This document shows, piece after piece, positions 46,562-53,720 of a stretch of DNA of 64,000 bases. The notes beneath the pieces are model-generated. The model saw only the letters and a program-made list of their open reading frames with translations. It was not told where the DNA came from and made no database searches. The DNA lies in NCBI RefSeq assembly GCF_963678635.1, contig NC_087064.1, positions 57,608,338 through 57,672,337 on the forward strand. Direction: 5' to 3'. Numbering within the stretch: position 1 is the stretch's first letter; each line of letters begins with the position of its first letter. A program made the position numbers and the translations under genes. Source of the stretch: Symsagittifera roscoffensis. Lineage: Eukaryota; Xenacoelomorpha; Acoela; Convolutidae.

Positions 46562-47455
46562 TCAATTGCTAAACTTTTGAAATTTCAAAGTCAGAACAAC
46601 TTTTCCCCCTCCAGCGAAGGGAACAAGTCCTCCAGTTTCTGTGCGCAAGTTCACAGAAATATTGGAAATATTATTGACCAAAAGTTTTTTAAAATCCAAA
46701 TTACTAAACACTTTACGATGATTCGGTTCAATTGTACATGCGTAACCGTTTTTCACTCGACGATTTGTATCAATGACTCGTAAAAGGGGTGCTTTTGTGT
46801 CTCCGACTATTTGATAATGAATTATGTCCAGATAAATAAACATAAGCTGAGTACCAGCGCATACATCAACGGGATAGTCAGCAATAAGATCTTGGGTAGA
46901 GAATGTGCTATGTTTCGTGCTTCCTTGTTTGTAACCTATATGATAACCAGTTCCATCTCTGACGCCTTTGAATCCAAGTAGACTAGGAATTTGCGGGCTT
47001 GAAAAAGTTATACCTTCCCAATAATGCAGCCATAAGGAAAGATGTTTGGTTATTGGATCTATTACGTAATCCAATTTCTCTAATTCTGTCTTTCGACGAA
47101 TCTCGTCCAGTATTTGATCAATGCTCGTATATTCTCCTTTTGTTATTTTTGCTGTTTCTCCAAGGTAAGGTCTGGAAATCTTGTCTTTCTCAACTTTCAT
47201 GCTTGCTATAACCCGATCTTTTTTGTAGTACACAATGTTGTTGTCAGTTACGTTGTTTATCTGAGTAGGGAAGGTAATTTCTGTAACTGCTACTCTCCAT
47301 TCACCTTGCAAATTTATTTCTTCACTCAGGAGATTTTTGAAGTTGGCCAGAGTGTTATCTTTAAAAACGTTCATTGATGCAGATAAAACTAGGGTAATTG
47401 TGAAGGAAGGGGGAACATTATGGGTGAAAAGGCTGTCGGAAGTGCCCTCAGTCAT
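46562..47455 (-). CDS. mCP: Minor capsid (penton) protein, single jelly-roll, 297 aa
   Basis: Occupies capsid vertices. ATG at 47455 overlaps the integrase stop by 8 bases. Typical Polinton penton layout: an N-terminal segment PSFTITLVLSASMNVFKDNTLANFKNLL followed by the jelly-roll strand region (GEWRVAVTEITFPTQINNV), LLGFKG, LMFIYLDIIHYQIVGDTKAPLLRVI in the middle, and the conserved end VPFAGGGKVVLTLKF. Length fits the family (about 250-350). Located between integrase and core/major capsid genes, as expected for a structural block. Confidence 0.82.
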   Translation of the reverse strand: MTEGTSDSLFTHNVPPSFTITLVLSASMNVFKDNTLANFKNLLSEEINLQGEWRVAVTEITFPTQINNVTDNNIVYYKKDRVIASMKVEKDKISRPYLGETAKITKGEYTSIDQILDEIRRKTELEKLDYVIDPITKHLSLWLHYWEGITFSSPQIPSLLGFKGVRDGTGYHIGYKQGSTKHSTFSTQDLIADYPVDVCAGTQLMFIYLDIIHYQIVGDTKAPLLRVIDTNRRVKNGYACTIEPNHRKVFSNLDFKKLLVNNISNISVNLRTETGGLVPFAGGGKVVLTLKFQKFSN

Positions 47456-48668
47456 GATTGTCCTTCTCTAGAACGCGAATCAGTTCAGACTCGTAAAATT
47501 TTCCCTCAATCGGTTCTCTGTTAGAATCAATCAAATTGTATGTTGGGGGATTTCGTGTTGGTATGTCAAAAACTTCAAACACTTCATCGGTGAACGATTG
47601 TTTGTAACCCTTGCGAAAACGTATGTCTACTTTGGCAAGTCTAACATAATCACCAACATAAAGCTTTGGACGTCGAACTAACTTCAAAGACTGTTCTGCT
47701 CTTAATGAAATCAGGCGAGGAACATCTTTTTTAGTTACTTTATTTGGTGCAAGATTTGTGACACGATTTGTTCTCGAATTAATTGCATTGACAAAATCTT
47801 GCAATTTGTCAATGTATGAGTAAGTCCATTTATCCTCCAAGTACTTATAAATAAGATTTTTCAAGGAACGGATATTTCTCTCAGCGAATGCGGACTTTTT
47901 CTCGCTCTCTGTGCTATATGTGTTTATGCCTTTATTTTTACATAATGCTTCGAAGGACCCTTTAAACTCTGTGCCCTTGTCCACCCATACTTTTTCCGGT
48001 TGTTTTGTCGTTATCATTAGTTTGAACGCTTCTGCTGTTGTAGTAGCATACTTTGATTTCAAGGGTTGCACTCTGAGATAGCGGGACATGCAGTCAACTG
48101 CAACAAGCAGATACTTAACATCATGGTTGTACTGGGCAAGTTTATCAACAAAGGCCAGATCTAATGACCAGGTTTCGTCGATATCATAAACTATGACCTT
48201 GAGTCGCGGCGTTTTTCGGATCACAGTTCGATATTTCGTGTAAGCAGGTTCAGTATGAAGGAAATGTTTAACTTTCTTTCGCGACAAATTGCTTGCTTTT
48301 ATCAAGTTGTTCACACTACCAAATAACGCGGGACCTTTGTCACTGTATTTAGTTTTCAACAATTTTTCTTCAATCTTGGTAATTTTCCCATTGTTTCGTT
48401 TGCGCCTTCGTCTTTTCTGACGTTGGAGAATCTGAATCGTTATGGGGCGTTCCGTATGAGTCAGAGCCTTCTTCTGACTCTTTTTCACGTTTTTGGTTTT
48501 GGGTTTTTCTATTACCGCTGAGACTTTTTCGTTTGTGTTTTTTACTTCTCTTAAGGTTTGCACTACTTTTTTCCTGCCAAGTGGGCGACGTTGAGCGGGT
48601 TCTTGAGAGTCCGGGTTCTCGTTTCTCTTGAGCGTTAATAGGCGCTGACTGAACCGCGTGTTTGGCAT
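47448..48668 (-). CDS. INT: Retroviral-type integrase (rve), up to 406 aa
   Basis: Inserts the element and creates the 6-bp duplication. The catalytic core runs from about residue 100: KTKYSDKGPALFGSV, WSLDLAFVD (Asp 170), VWVDKGTEF (Asp 230) and AFAERNIRSLK (Glu 263), a complete D,D,E triad. A C-terminal SH3/chromo-like region follows (VGDYVRLAKVDIRF, FEVFDI, YYESEL-like end). The first 100 residues are Lys/Arg-rich and low complexity and overlap the upstream 286-aa gene in another frame for 299 bases; the recognisable integrase begins just where that overlap ends. The true start is therefore uncertain: ATG at 48668, an internal start, or a fusion by splicing or frameshift. Confidence 0.93.
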   Translation of the reverse strand: MPNTRFSQRLLTLKRNENPDSQEPAQRRPLGRKKVVQTLREVKNTNEKVSAVIEKPKTKNVKKSQKKALTHTERPITIQILQRQKRRRRKRNNGKITKIEEKLLKTKYSDKGPALFGSVNNLIKASNLSRKKVKHFLHTEPAYTKYRTVIRKTPRLKVIVYDIDETWSLDLAFVDKLAQYNHDVKYLLVAVDCMSRYLRVQPLKSKYATTTAEAFKLMITTKQPEKVWVDKGTEFKGSFEALCKNKGINTYSTESEKKSAFAERNIRSLKNLIYKYLEDKWTYSYIDKLQDFVNAINSRTNRVTNLAPNKVTKKDVPRLISLRAEQSLKLVRRPKLYVGDYVRLAKVDIRFRKGYKQSFTDEVFEVFDIPTRNPPTYNLIDSNREPIEGKFYESELIRVLEKDNHD

Positions 48669-49230
48669 TTCGATTTATTACCAGGTTTTCATTCAAGTTG
48701 AGAGCAGTTAAAATGTTAATGAACGCCGGATTGTGTAATTTTTTCGTTGGTTGTTGTATGTCGTATAAAAATATTGTAGCTTTAAGTCCTGTTGGTACTT
48801 TATCTACATATATCACCTCATTGTCACGGTTTATGGTTACTCTTTCTGAATTTTCTATGATTTCAAGTACGGTTTTTGCTCTAACAAATTTTTTGTCTTC
48901 TAAAACTTGTAACTGTGCTAAAATGCTTTCGGTCTGTCTATTGTGTTTCTCTTCTAGTATTTCGTCTTTAACACGTTCGACCGGTACTTCTTCATCGTCC
49001 GTTAACAGTTTAAGCTGTTCTTGTTGGGGCTCAACATTATCCGTAAATGTTTCCTTCGTTGCAGTAGTCTTACTAGTTTGTGGAAGTAATTGGGGTCTAA
49101 GCCGGTTAAGATAGGACAGTTGAGCATTTTTATGTTTAATATTATTATCATGAAGAACACGTGCAGCATGTGGCTGCTCTTTAACATACAAGTGTTTCGG
49201 AATTAGAATGAATTCTTCAGCAGTCATCAT
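48370..49230 (-). CDS. Unknown charged Polinton protein, 286 aa
   Basis: The ATG at 49230 sits in a TAATG overlap with the preceding stop; an upstream TTG extends the frame but is not needed. The N-terminus FILIPKHLYVKEQP with a following LSYLNRL and a middle domain (VIYVDKVPTGLKATIFLYDIQQPTKKLHNPAFINILTALNL) have the look of a conserved protein found near Polinton capsid genes. The C-terminal 90 residues are Ser/Lys/Arg/Glu-rich, disordered, with NLS-like clusters (KRSKKHKRKS), and overlap the integrase frame. Function unknown; possibly a structural or DNA-associated virion protein. Confidence 0.65.
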   Translation of the reverse strand: MMTAEEFILIPKHLYVKEQPHAARVLHDNNIKHKNAQLSYLNRLRPQLLPQTSKTTATKETFTDNVEPQQEQLKLLTDDEEVPVERVKDEILEEKHNRQTESILAQLQVLEDKKFVRAKTVLEIIENSERVTINRDNEVIYVDKVPTGLKATIFLYDIQQPTKKLHNPAFINILTALNLNENLVINRNAKHAVQSAPINAQEKREPGLSRTRSTSPTWQEKSSANLKRSKKHKRKSLSGNRKTQNQKREKESEEGSDSYGTPHNDSDSPTSEKTKAQTKQWENYQD

Positions 49231-49535
49231 TAAGTTGTGAGGTACTTGTAACAAAAATAAAGTATTTGTCGAACTAAATGGAAGCCTTCTTTACTTAAAA
49301 TAATCGCACGTTTTTTGACAGCACTGGTTTTTGGAGTTATTAAGTATTTGTATGCTGTCTCGAATCGTTCGATGTTTGCGATTTTAACGGGTACGTTTCC
49401 ATTGACTACATTGAGCAAACATTCACAAATAAGTGTTATGATCTCACGATTTGAAGTTTTTCTAATTAATCTTCTTAGCTGGTCAGGTTTCAGTTGTACC
49501 ATATGCCGCAGAATATATAAGTTTTTCTTTTTCAT
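49230..49535 (-). CDS. Small basic conserved Polinton protein, 101 aa
   Basis: ATG at 49535, overlapping the ATPase end by 53 bases. Predicted all-helical: LKPDQLRRLIRKTSNREIITLICECLLNVVNGNVPV, then TAYKYLITPKTSAVKKRAIILSKEGFHLVRQIL. The pattern CE-x-LLNV-x-NGN-V and the terminal K-x-GF-x-x-x-x-x-IL resemble a small protein commonly encoded beside F54H12.2-like capsid genes, where the end reads GGFL. No enzymatic motif. Probably a virion or DNA-binding protein; this is inference from size, charge and context. Confidence 0.65.
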   Translation of the reverse strand: MKKKNLYILRHMVQLKPDQLRRLIRKTSNREIITLICECLLNVVNGNVPVKIANIERFETAYKYLITPKTSAVKKRAIILSKEGFHLVRQILYFCYKYLTT

Positions 49536-50184
49536 TTGTGATTGGAGTAGTTTCTGCTTCAGATAAGGGTAAATAAAAAACTGTTGGCCCAGGTGGTGTG
49601 ATATTTGAACAATATCTCAAACAATCTGATGTACGGGGGTCCAAGTCGATTAGAAGATGTCCAAAAGAGTCTCTGGTAGCTAATTCGTAACAGTTTCTCA
49701 AAAATTTTGATACATTCAATTGTCTTCCTAGTAGATCTAGTTGCTGAACGTCGCGAGGCGATTTGAACAGAATGATGTGTGAAGTGTTCAAATCAATCGT
49801 ACGCGACCATCGACTTTGTTGAAACAAGTTATGCTTAACATATATTACATCTATCCCTCTATGTCTACCCGCTGTCGCTAACCTAACAAATTCCTTGTCA
49901 TTATAGATGTCTTCACATGAATCATCGAAAACTAGAAGAACATTTTCTAATTTTCTCACAGATTCGAATCCGTCGAATTTCTTGAACTCCACATTCACTT
50001 CGCGAGAAGACACTTTTTCTGAGAATGCAGGTTGCATCTCTTTGTAAAGATATAGAACGGTTCCAAATTTAGGGTAAAAAGTATTTCCCATCAGAAGTTT
50101 CAAAATTAACTCAGTTTTCCCGGATCCTGAAGGTCCCACTATCGCCATAAAAATTCTTGTCGAAGTATCAATCACTTTATTCAT
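49483..50184 (-). CDS. ATP: Genome packaging ATPase (A32/FtsK-HerA type), 233 aa
   Basis: Pumps the genome into the capsid. Walker A GPSGSGKT at residues 17-24, Walker B LLVFDD at 83-88, and the downstream GRHRGIDVIYVKHNLFQQS segment at about 105-125 typical of Polinton and NCLDV packaging ATPases. A longer frame back to 50256 starts at TTG. I chose the ATG at 50184 because it forms an ATGA overlap with the stop of the membrane protein gene and places Walker A at the usual distance from the N-terminus. The 3' end overlaps the small basic protein gene by 53 bases. Confidence 0.93.
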   Translation of the reverse strand: MNKVIDTSTRIFMAIVGPSGSGKTELILKLLMGNTFYPKFGTVLYLYKEMQPAFSEKVSSREVNVEFKKFDGFESVRKLENVLLVFDDSCEDIYNDKEFVRLATAGRHRGIDVIYVKHNLFQQSRWSRTIDLNTSHIILFKSPRDVQQLDLLGRQLNVSKFLRNCYELATRDSFGHLLIDLDPRTSDCLRYCSNITPPGPTVFYLPLSEAETTPITNEKEKLIYSAAYGTTET

Positions 50185-50465
50185 ATTCTTGGGTTTGGTA
50201 GTACGTAACCAACCAAGCCTGATAAAATTGAGAACCAAACTGACGTTTCTTCGCAACTTAATTTAGTGAAAGGAAGTTTGAGAATGCAGAAAGTTAGTAA
50301 AATTAGAATTACTACCATTTGCGCAACAAAAACTACTTCAGACCTTGGCAAAGTTACATTGTTACAAAACTTCCATGATTTTTTTTCACTGTTTGTCTCG
50401 TTATAAACAAACTCTGTTACTAATGTTGCGTCAGGTTCATCTACTGCTGTTGTTGCTTCTGACAT
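50181..50465 (-). CDS. Two-span membrane protein, 94 aa
   Basis: Hydrophilic acidic N-terminus, then NVTLPRSEVVFVAQ leading into a transmembrane segment (MVVILILLTFCILKLPF), a short loop, a second hydrophobic segment (WFSILSGLVGYVL) and the end LPNPRI. The LPRSEVVF and GY-LPNP elements resemble a small membrane protein recurrent in Polinton/adintovirus-like elements next to the ATPase. Virion membrane or host-membrane role is possible but unproven. Its stop is in an ATGA overlap with the ATPase start. The gap to the preceding gene is 72 bases. Confidence 0.68.
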   Translation of the reverse strand: MSEATTAVDEPDATLVTEFVYNETNSEKKSWKFCNNVTLPRSEVVFVAQMVVILILLTFCILKLPFTKLSCEETSVWFSILSGLVGYVLPNPRI

Positions 50466-50537
50466 TTGAGAAACTATTTGTTCTACAGACTGTGTTAGAC
50501 TTTTTCTCTCTGTGAATGAAGCTTGTAAAAATTTAAA

Positions 50538-50792
50538 TTACTTTTGAGAACAGTAAAAAATTTCATAACGTGTGAAATCTCTATCATTTATGTCATGCAT
50601 TTCTAAAACAAAGTTTGCTGGGATATTTGCAGTTTTTTTGTAGTACATTATTTTCTTCACAGTATCCTCTTTCACAATCGTCTTAATCTCATCTGGCAAT
50701 TCACTGCTGTTTAGATCCATCTGAACTCCTGGCTGACGTTTGGGTACTAAGACTAGTTCGGGAAGATATACTCCTCGCTTGCTGGCTAACAT
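50538..50792 (-). CDS. Unknown small protein, 84 aa or shorter
   Basis: The open frame extends from a TTG at 50834, but the first ATG is at 50792 and a second at 50720. It overlaps the end of the exonuclease-like gene in a different frame by 20-92 bases. The C-terminal part (LPDEIKTIVKEDTVKKIMYYKKT, then DINDRDFTRYEIFYCSQK) is predicted helix then strand. Not recognised. Coding status rests on position in the tightly packed block. Confidence 0.45.
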   Translation of the reverse strand: MLASKRGVYLPELVLVPKRQPGVQMDLNSSELPDEIKTIVKEDTVKKIMYYKKTANIPANFVLEMHDINDRDFTRYEIFYCSQK

Positions 50793-51525
50793 TTCTGATA
50801 AACTTGAATCTCTGGAAGTATACAAATTGATCAATAACTGGAAAAAACCTCTTCAACGTAGACAACTCTTCTTCGGAAATTATTATTTGCTCCTTCCTCT
50901 GAACAATTTGGCCACTACAATCAATACGCTCTATTCTCGTTAATGAAATTTTAATATCACCTCTGGAGTCATCCACGCACAAAGCATTGAATTTGGTGAT
51001 AGGTATGTCTCCACTTTCGCTGATCTCTCGCTGTTGTTCATTTTTCAAGCAATCATAAAAAACCTTGGTTTTCTTCAGGGCACAATGATTCCTGGAGTTG
51101 TAATGTGGAATATGTTTATTGCAACTTGGATAATTTTTAAAATATAAGTTTTCAACCCGAGGACAGCCCAAATCATCTAGGTTTTCAATCTTTCGGTCCA
51201 AGTACTTGGCCAAAAATTCTGTCTTTTCTTTTCCTTTAGCGTAAAAAACGGCACCGGGATTTCTCAGCACAAAACTCTGAAGTATTTGATTCAAGTTTAT
51301 GTAAAGATAATCACCGTTTTCCCAATGGAGACCGTGTAAATATTTTGTTAACCAGTTGTAAGCTTTTTGTTCAAGCTTTGGTAGTATATTGAAATTCACT
51401 GGAGGTAGGAAAATGAGTCGATCGCTGTAGTCTGAAGTTGTTATTGCTAATTCTTTAACCACAAAGGCGTTTTTTTTGTAACGAAAGCCTTCCACGTCAA
51501 GCACAACTGATCTCTCGCCTAGCAT
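50701..51525 (-). CDS. DEDD exonuclease-like (DVEGF) protein, 274 aa
   Basis: N-terminal VVLDVEGFRY gives an Asp-x-Glu pair, as in Exo I of DnaQ/DEDD folds. A second conserved segment reads NGDYLYINLNQIL-FVL-NPGAVFYAKGKEKTEFLAKYL. A third, HIPHYNSRNHCALKKTKVFYDCL, resembles Exo III (H-x-AL-x-x-A), but with Lys in place of the expected Asp, so the nuclease may be inactive or use other ligands. This domain is familiar from uncharacterised arthropod and virus-derived proteins. The last 30 residues are Ser/Thr-rich and disordered. ATG at 51525 overlaps the upstream stop by 7 bases. Confidence 0.6.
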   Translation of the reverse strand: MLGERSVVLDVEGFRYKKNAFVVKELAITTSDYSDRLIFLPPVNFNILPKLEQKAYNWLTKYLHGLHWENGDYLYINLNQILQSFVLRNPGAVFYAKGKEKTEFLAKYLDRKIENLDDLGCPRVENLYFKNYPSCNKHIPHYNSRNHCALKKTKVFYDCLKNEQQREISESGDIPITKFNALCVDDSRGDIKISLTRIERIDCSGQIVQRKEQIIISEEELSTLKRFFPVIDQFVYFQRFKFIRNVSQQARSISSRTSLSTQTSARSSDGSKQQ

Positions 51526-51953
51526 TCTAGTAAATGATAAACTTCTGGTTTTTTCAACTTAATGAAAAGGCAGAACGCTATTCCACTCAAATGTCCCAAT
51601 AAGCTGTTGTTACAGTTCCAGGGCAACATGTAACAGTACGTGGGACCCTGTTGATAAAATTCGTGTATAAATCCGGCCGCATCGTGCAAAATAGCGTGCA
51701 ATCGTAAAATTTTGGAATTTTTCAAGTATTTGTCCAAGGAAGAGTTATCAATACCAATCAAGCCACCATAAGGTCTCAACTTAATTAAAATGTCGTAGTT
51801 AAGGTTATCAGAACTAACAAAAAACAGAGAACATGCAGCTAGAAAATAGTTGCGTCGGTTAGAATTATCAGGATAAGTTTGTTTCAAAGACGTATAAATT
51901 TCGTGAATTATTTTCAAATCAATAGGAGTTACTCTGCTTTTTTGCAATTTCAT
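51519..51953 (-). CDS. Unknown protein, 144 aa
   Basis: ATG at 51953, overlapping the first gene by 35 bases. Basic N-terminus, then helical segments with Cys and aromatic residues (NYFLAACSLFFVSSDNL) and a C-terminal hydrophobic stretch (HLSGIAFCLFIKL). No signal peptide or catalytic motif recognised. Real-gene status is supported by the uninterrupted frame and the overlap architecture. Confidence 0.55.
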   Translation of the reverse strand: MKLQKSRVTPIDLKIIHEIYTSLKQTYPDNSNRRNYFLAACSLFFVSSDNLNYDILIKLRPYGGLIGIDNSSLDKYLKNSKILRLHAILHDAAGFIHEFYQQGPTYCYMLPWNCNNSLLGHLSGIAFCLFIKLKKPEVYHLLEC

Positions 51954-52488
51954 TATTTATTTTTTCCAACACCTCTCCAACCTGCTGAATTTCAAGACAG
52001 TGGAAATAAAAGTGACCTTGCAAATACCATTTAGTCTCATTAAGATAACGGTGGTAAATAATTAAATAAACCACCGGAAGTTTTTTGTATTTTGATAGCT
52101 TGTTGAAACATAGACGGATTTTTCTCTCCAAGTCTTTATCAACCCTTTTTGAGGTAAAATCAAACGAATAGTCGAATACGTTTTCATAATCAGCAAAATT
52201 CAAATCGCTCACAGTACCATACTGTTGTTTTGTAGAAATGCACCAAGAGATTTGTTGAAGCTCACTCAAATAAAATTGTTCTTTGAATATTAACTCGTAT
52301 TCTTTCTTTGAAATTTCCTTTGCCCTTTCGAGGAAGACGACGTAGCGTTCATTACTAAATTTGAAAAATGAGTTTTTTTCTGCGGTTGAAAACACTCTTA
52401 ATTGTAAATGTTCATTATCAATATCTTCAGTACACCAAGTTCCCTCTAATTTCATTTTTCTTATTTCAAAACTTGTCAAATTTATCAT
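51919..52488 (-). CDS. Unknown protein, 189 aa, first gene of the minus-strand block
   Basis: ATG at 52488; a second in-frame Met lies at residue 12. Mixed alpha/beta composition, rich in Tyr and Phe (YVVFLERAKEISKKEYELIFKEQFYL; VVYLIIYHRYLNETKWYLQGHFYFHCLE). HYFH-like pairs (GHFYFH) are present, but I see no established motif. It is 286 bases inside the right TIR border, so its promoter must lie in the end region. Confidence 0.55.
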   Translation of the reverse strand: MINLTSFEIRKMKLEGTWCTEDIDNEHLQLRVFSTAEKNSFFKFSNERYVVFLERAKEISKKEYELIFKEQFYLSELQQISWCISTKQQYGTVSDLNFADYENVFDYSFDFTSKRVDKDLERKIRLCFNKLSKYKKLPVVYLIIYHRYLNETKWYLQGHFYFHCLEIQQVGEVLEKINNEIAKKQSNSY

Positions 52489-52630
52489 TTGGTATATTTT
52501 GCCCAGAAACGGCCGCCGCCTTTTGAGAGTAATTTCAATTTACTGCCTTTTCACCATAAAATTTAGGTCAAGTTAAGGAATTAGTTTACTGCTGCCAACA
52601 GTTAAGCTACGCTGCCAAATTGGCCGGCGC

Positions 52631-52650
52631 ATTTTTATTATATACCATAA
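52631..52650 (-). promoter_or_regulatory. TATA-like element for the minus-strand gene block
   Basis: On the minus strand the sequence reads GGTATATAATAAAAA, about 140 bases upstream of the first ATG (52488). A TATA-type promoter for a long polycistronic or multi-start transcript would fit; untested. Confidence 0.4.
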
Positions 52651-52773
52651 AAGTCAATTCCCCGTTCACTAACAAATTTCAACTAGGTCGAAAGTTCATT
52701 TGCCCGAAACAAATATAACAATTAATATGATTCATATAATTAACCAGGACCAATAATTAGGACCCCAAAAATT

Positions 52774-53006
52774 GGAATTAGAAAGAATTTTGTATCGTGT
52801 CCCTTGTTGTTAAGTTAAACTTAGCAAGATCCTAAGTAGGGGGTCTTCTGCTTTTTGGGTGGAAAATTTCTTTCGTTTACAAAATCCTAGGATGAGGGTC
52901 CTCCAAAAAATTAAGGACCCCTTTCCTAGGATTTTGCTTTACGTGAGGACCCCCCCCCCTTAGGAAGGACCCCCCCTTAGGATCCGGGACACGATACAAT
53001 ACTACT
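52774..53006 (-). repeat. Polinton right terminal inverted repeat, 233 bp
   Basis: Reverse complement of 34756-34988. It carries the same internal palindrome: GTATCGTGTCCC at 52792-52803 against GGGACACGATAC at 52986-52997, a central hairpin at 52881-52935 and a small palindrome at 52807-52827. Homopolymer C runs differ in length from the left TIR. Confidence 0.93.
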
Positions 53007-53012
53007 ACTGTA
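53007..53012. repeat. Polinton 6-bp target-site duplication (right)
   Basis: ACTGTA, identical to 34750-34755. Confidence 0.95.
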
Positions 53013-53435
53013 TGTTCCTGGATTCCAGGGACAAGTTAAGCTTACAAGCTTTACGTGGACTCCTCGTACATATACTTGTAACGTACATTTTGTCGGCACA
53101 TATAACTTGTTGAAGATTCCGGGACAAGCAAAAATAGCTAGTTGTTCTAGATTCGGCGACTGTAAGTGGATTTCGCAAAATGTAAGCGGAATCCGTAAAC
53201 TGTATAAGGAGTCAGAAATTTGTTTATTACTGAATTAGCATATGCACTTGCGGAATTTAAAAGCAACAACTTAGCGGAATCCACGAAAACATTTTATAAC
53301 ATTGGTTAACTAAATCAATGGATGTCACACTTTAGTATTTGCAAGCAGTTTTTGGGATCATAGTTTTGGAAACACAACACCGCATAAAATCATTAGATTA
53401 ATTCGGTAAGTGGGCTAATTCATTATTGGATTGAA
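53013..53435. other. Right flank with MITE-like segments
   Basis: The first bases, TGTATGTTCCTGGATTCCA-GGACAAG, match an internal block of the 9016-9216 foldback family. GCGGAATCC motifs recur up to 53275 and again near 55570-55670. No gene. Confidence 0.5.
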
Positions 53436-53720
53436 TTATCGCCAAAATAGGTCAGTATTTTTGATTCAGTATCTGAGATTGAGTATTTGGGATTATGTAT
53501 TTGAGATTCAGTATTTGGGAGCGTGAATTCAAATCATGAAGATAGTATTTGGGATGAGATGACAGAGTCTTGAAGAGATATCGCCGAAATTGGTCAGTAT
53601 TTGAGATTAAGTATTTGAGTTTCAGTATTTGGCATTCAGTATTTGAGATTCAGTATTTGGGAGCTTGAATTCAATTTTGAAGATAGTATATAGGTTGAGT
53701 TGATAAAACGAAATCATGAG
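53436..53720 (+). repeat. Two-copy repeat of about 140 bp built from CAGTATTTGAGATT
   Basis: Blocks starting TATCGCC-AAAT-GGTCAGTATTT at about 53436 and 53578 each hold several 14-bp CAGTATTTGAGATT variants and a GAATTCAA-TGAAGATAGTAT end. Confidence 0.8.

Larger units (their letters stand above)
34756..53006. mobile_element. Complete Polinton/Maverick, 18,251 bp
   Basis: Self-synthesising virus-like DNA transposon. It is bounded by inverted repeats beginning 5'-AGTAGTATTGTATCG at both ends and by the exact target duplication ACTGTA. It holds all hallmark genes: protein-primed DNA polymerase B, retroviral-type integrase, FtsK/A32-type packaging ATPase, adenain-like protease, major capsid and penton proteins. 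All are apparently intact except the protease, which has one in-frame stop. The perfect duplication, near-identical outer TIR halves and open reading frames suggest recent insertion. The capsid gene type (F54H12.2-like) links it to the invertebrate Polinton/adintovirus-like group; that is recall of family resemblance. Confidence 0.96.

Noticed and set aside
50184-50256. Longer ATPase N-terminus
   Set aside because: It would begin at TTG; the ATG at 50184 overlaps the previous stop as ATGA and gives normal spacing to Walker A.
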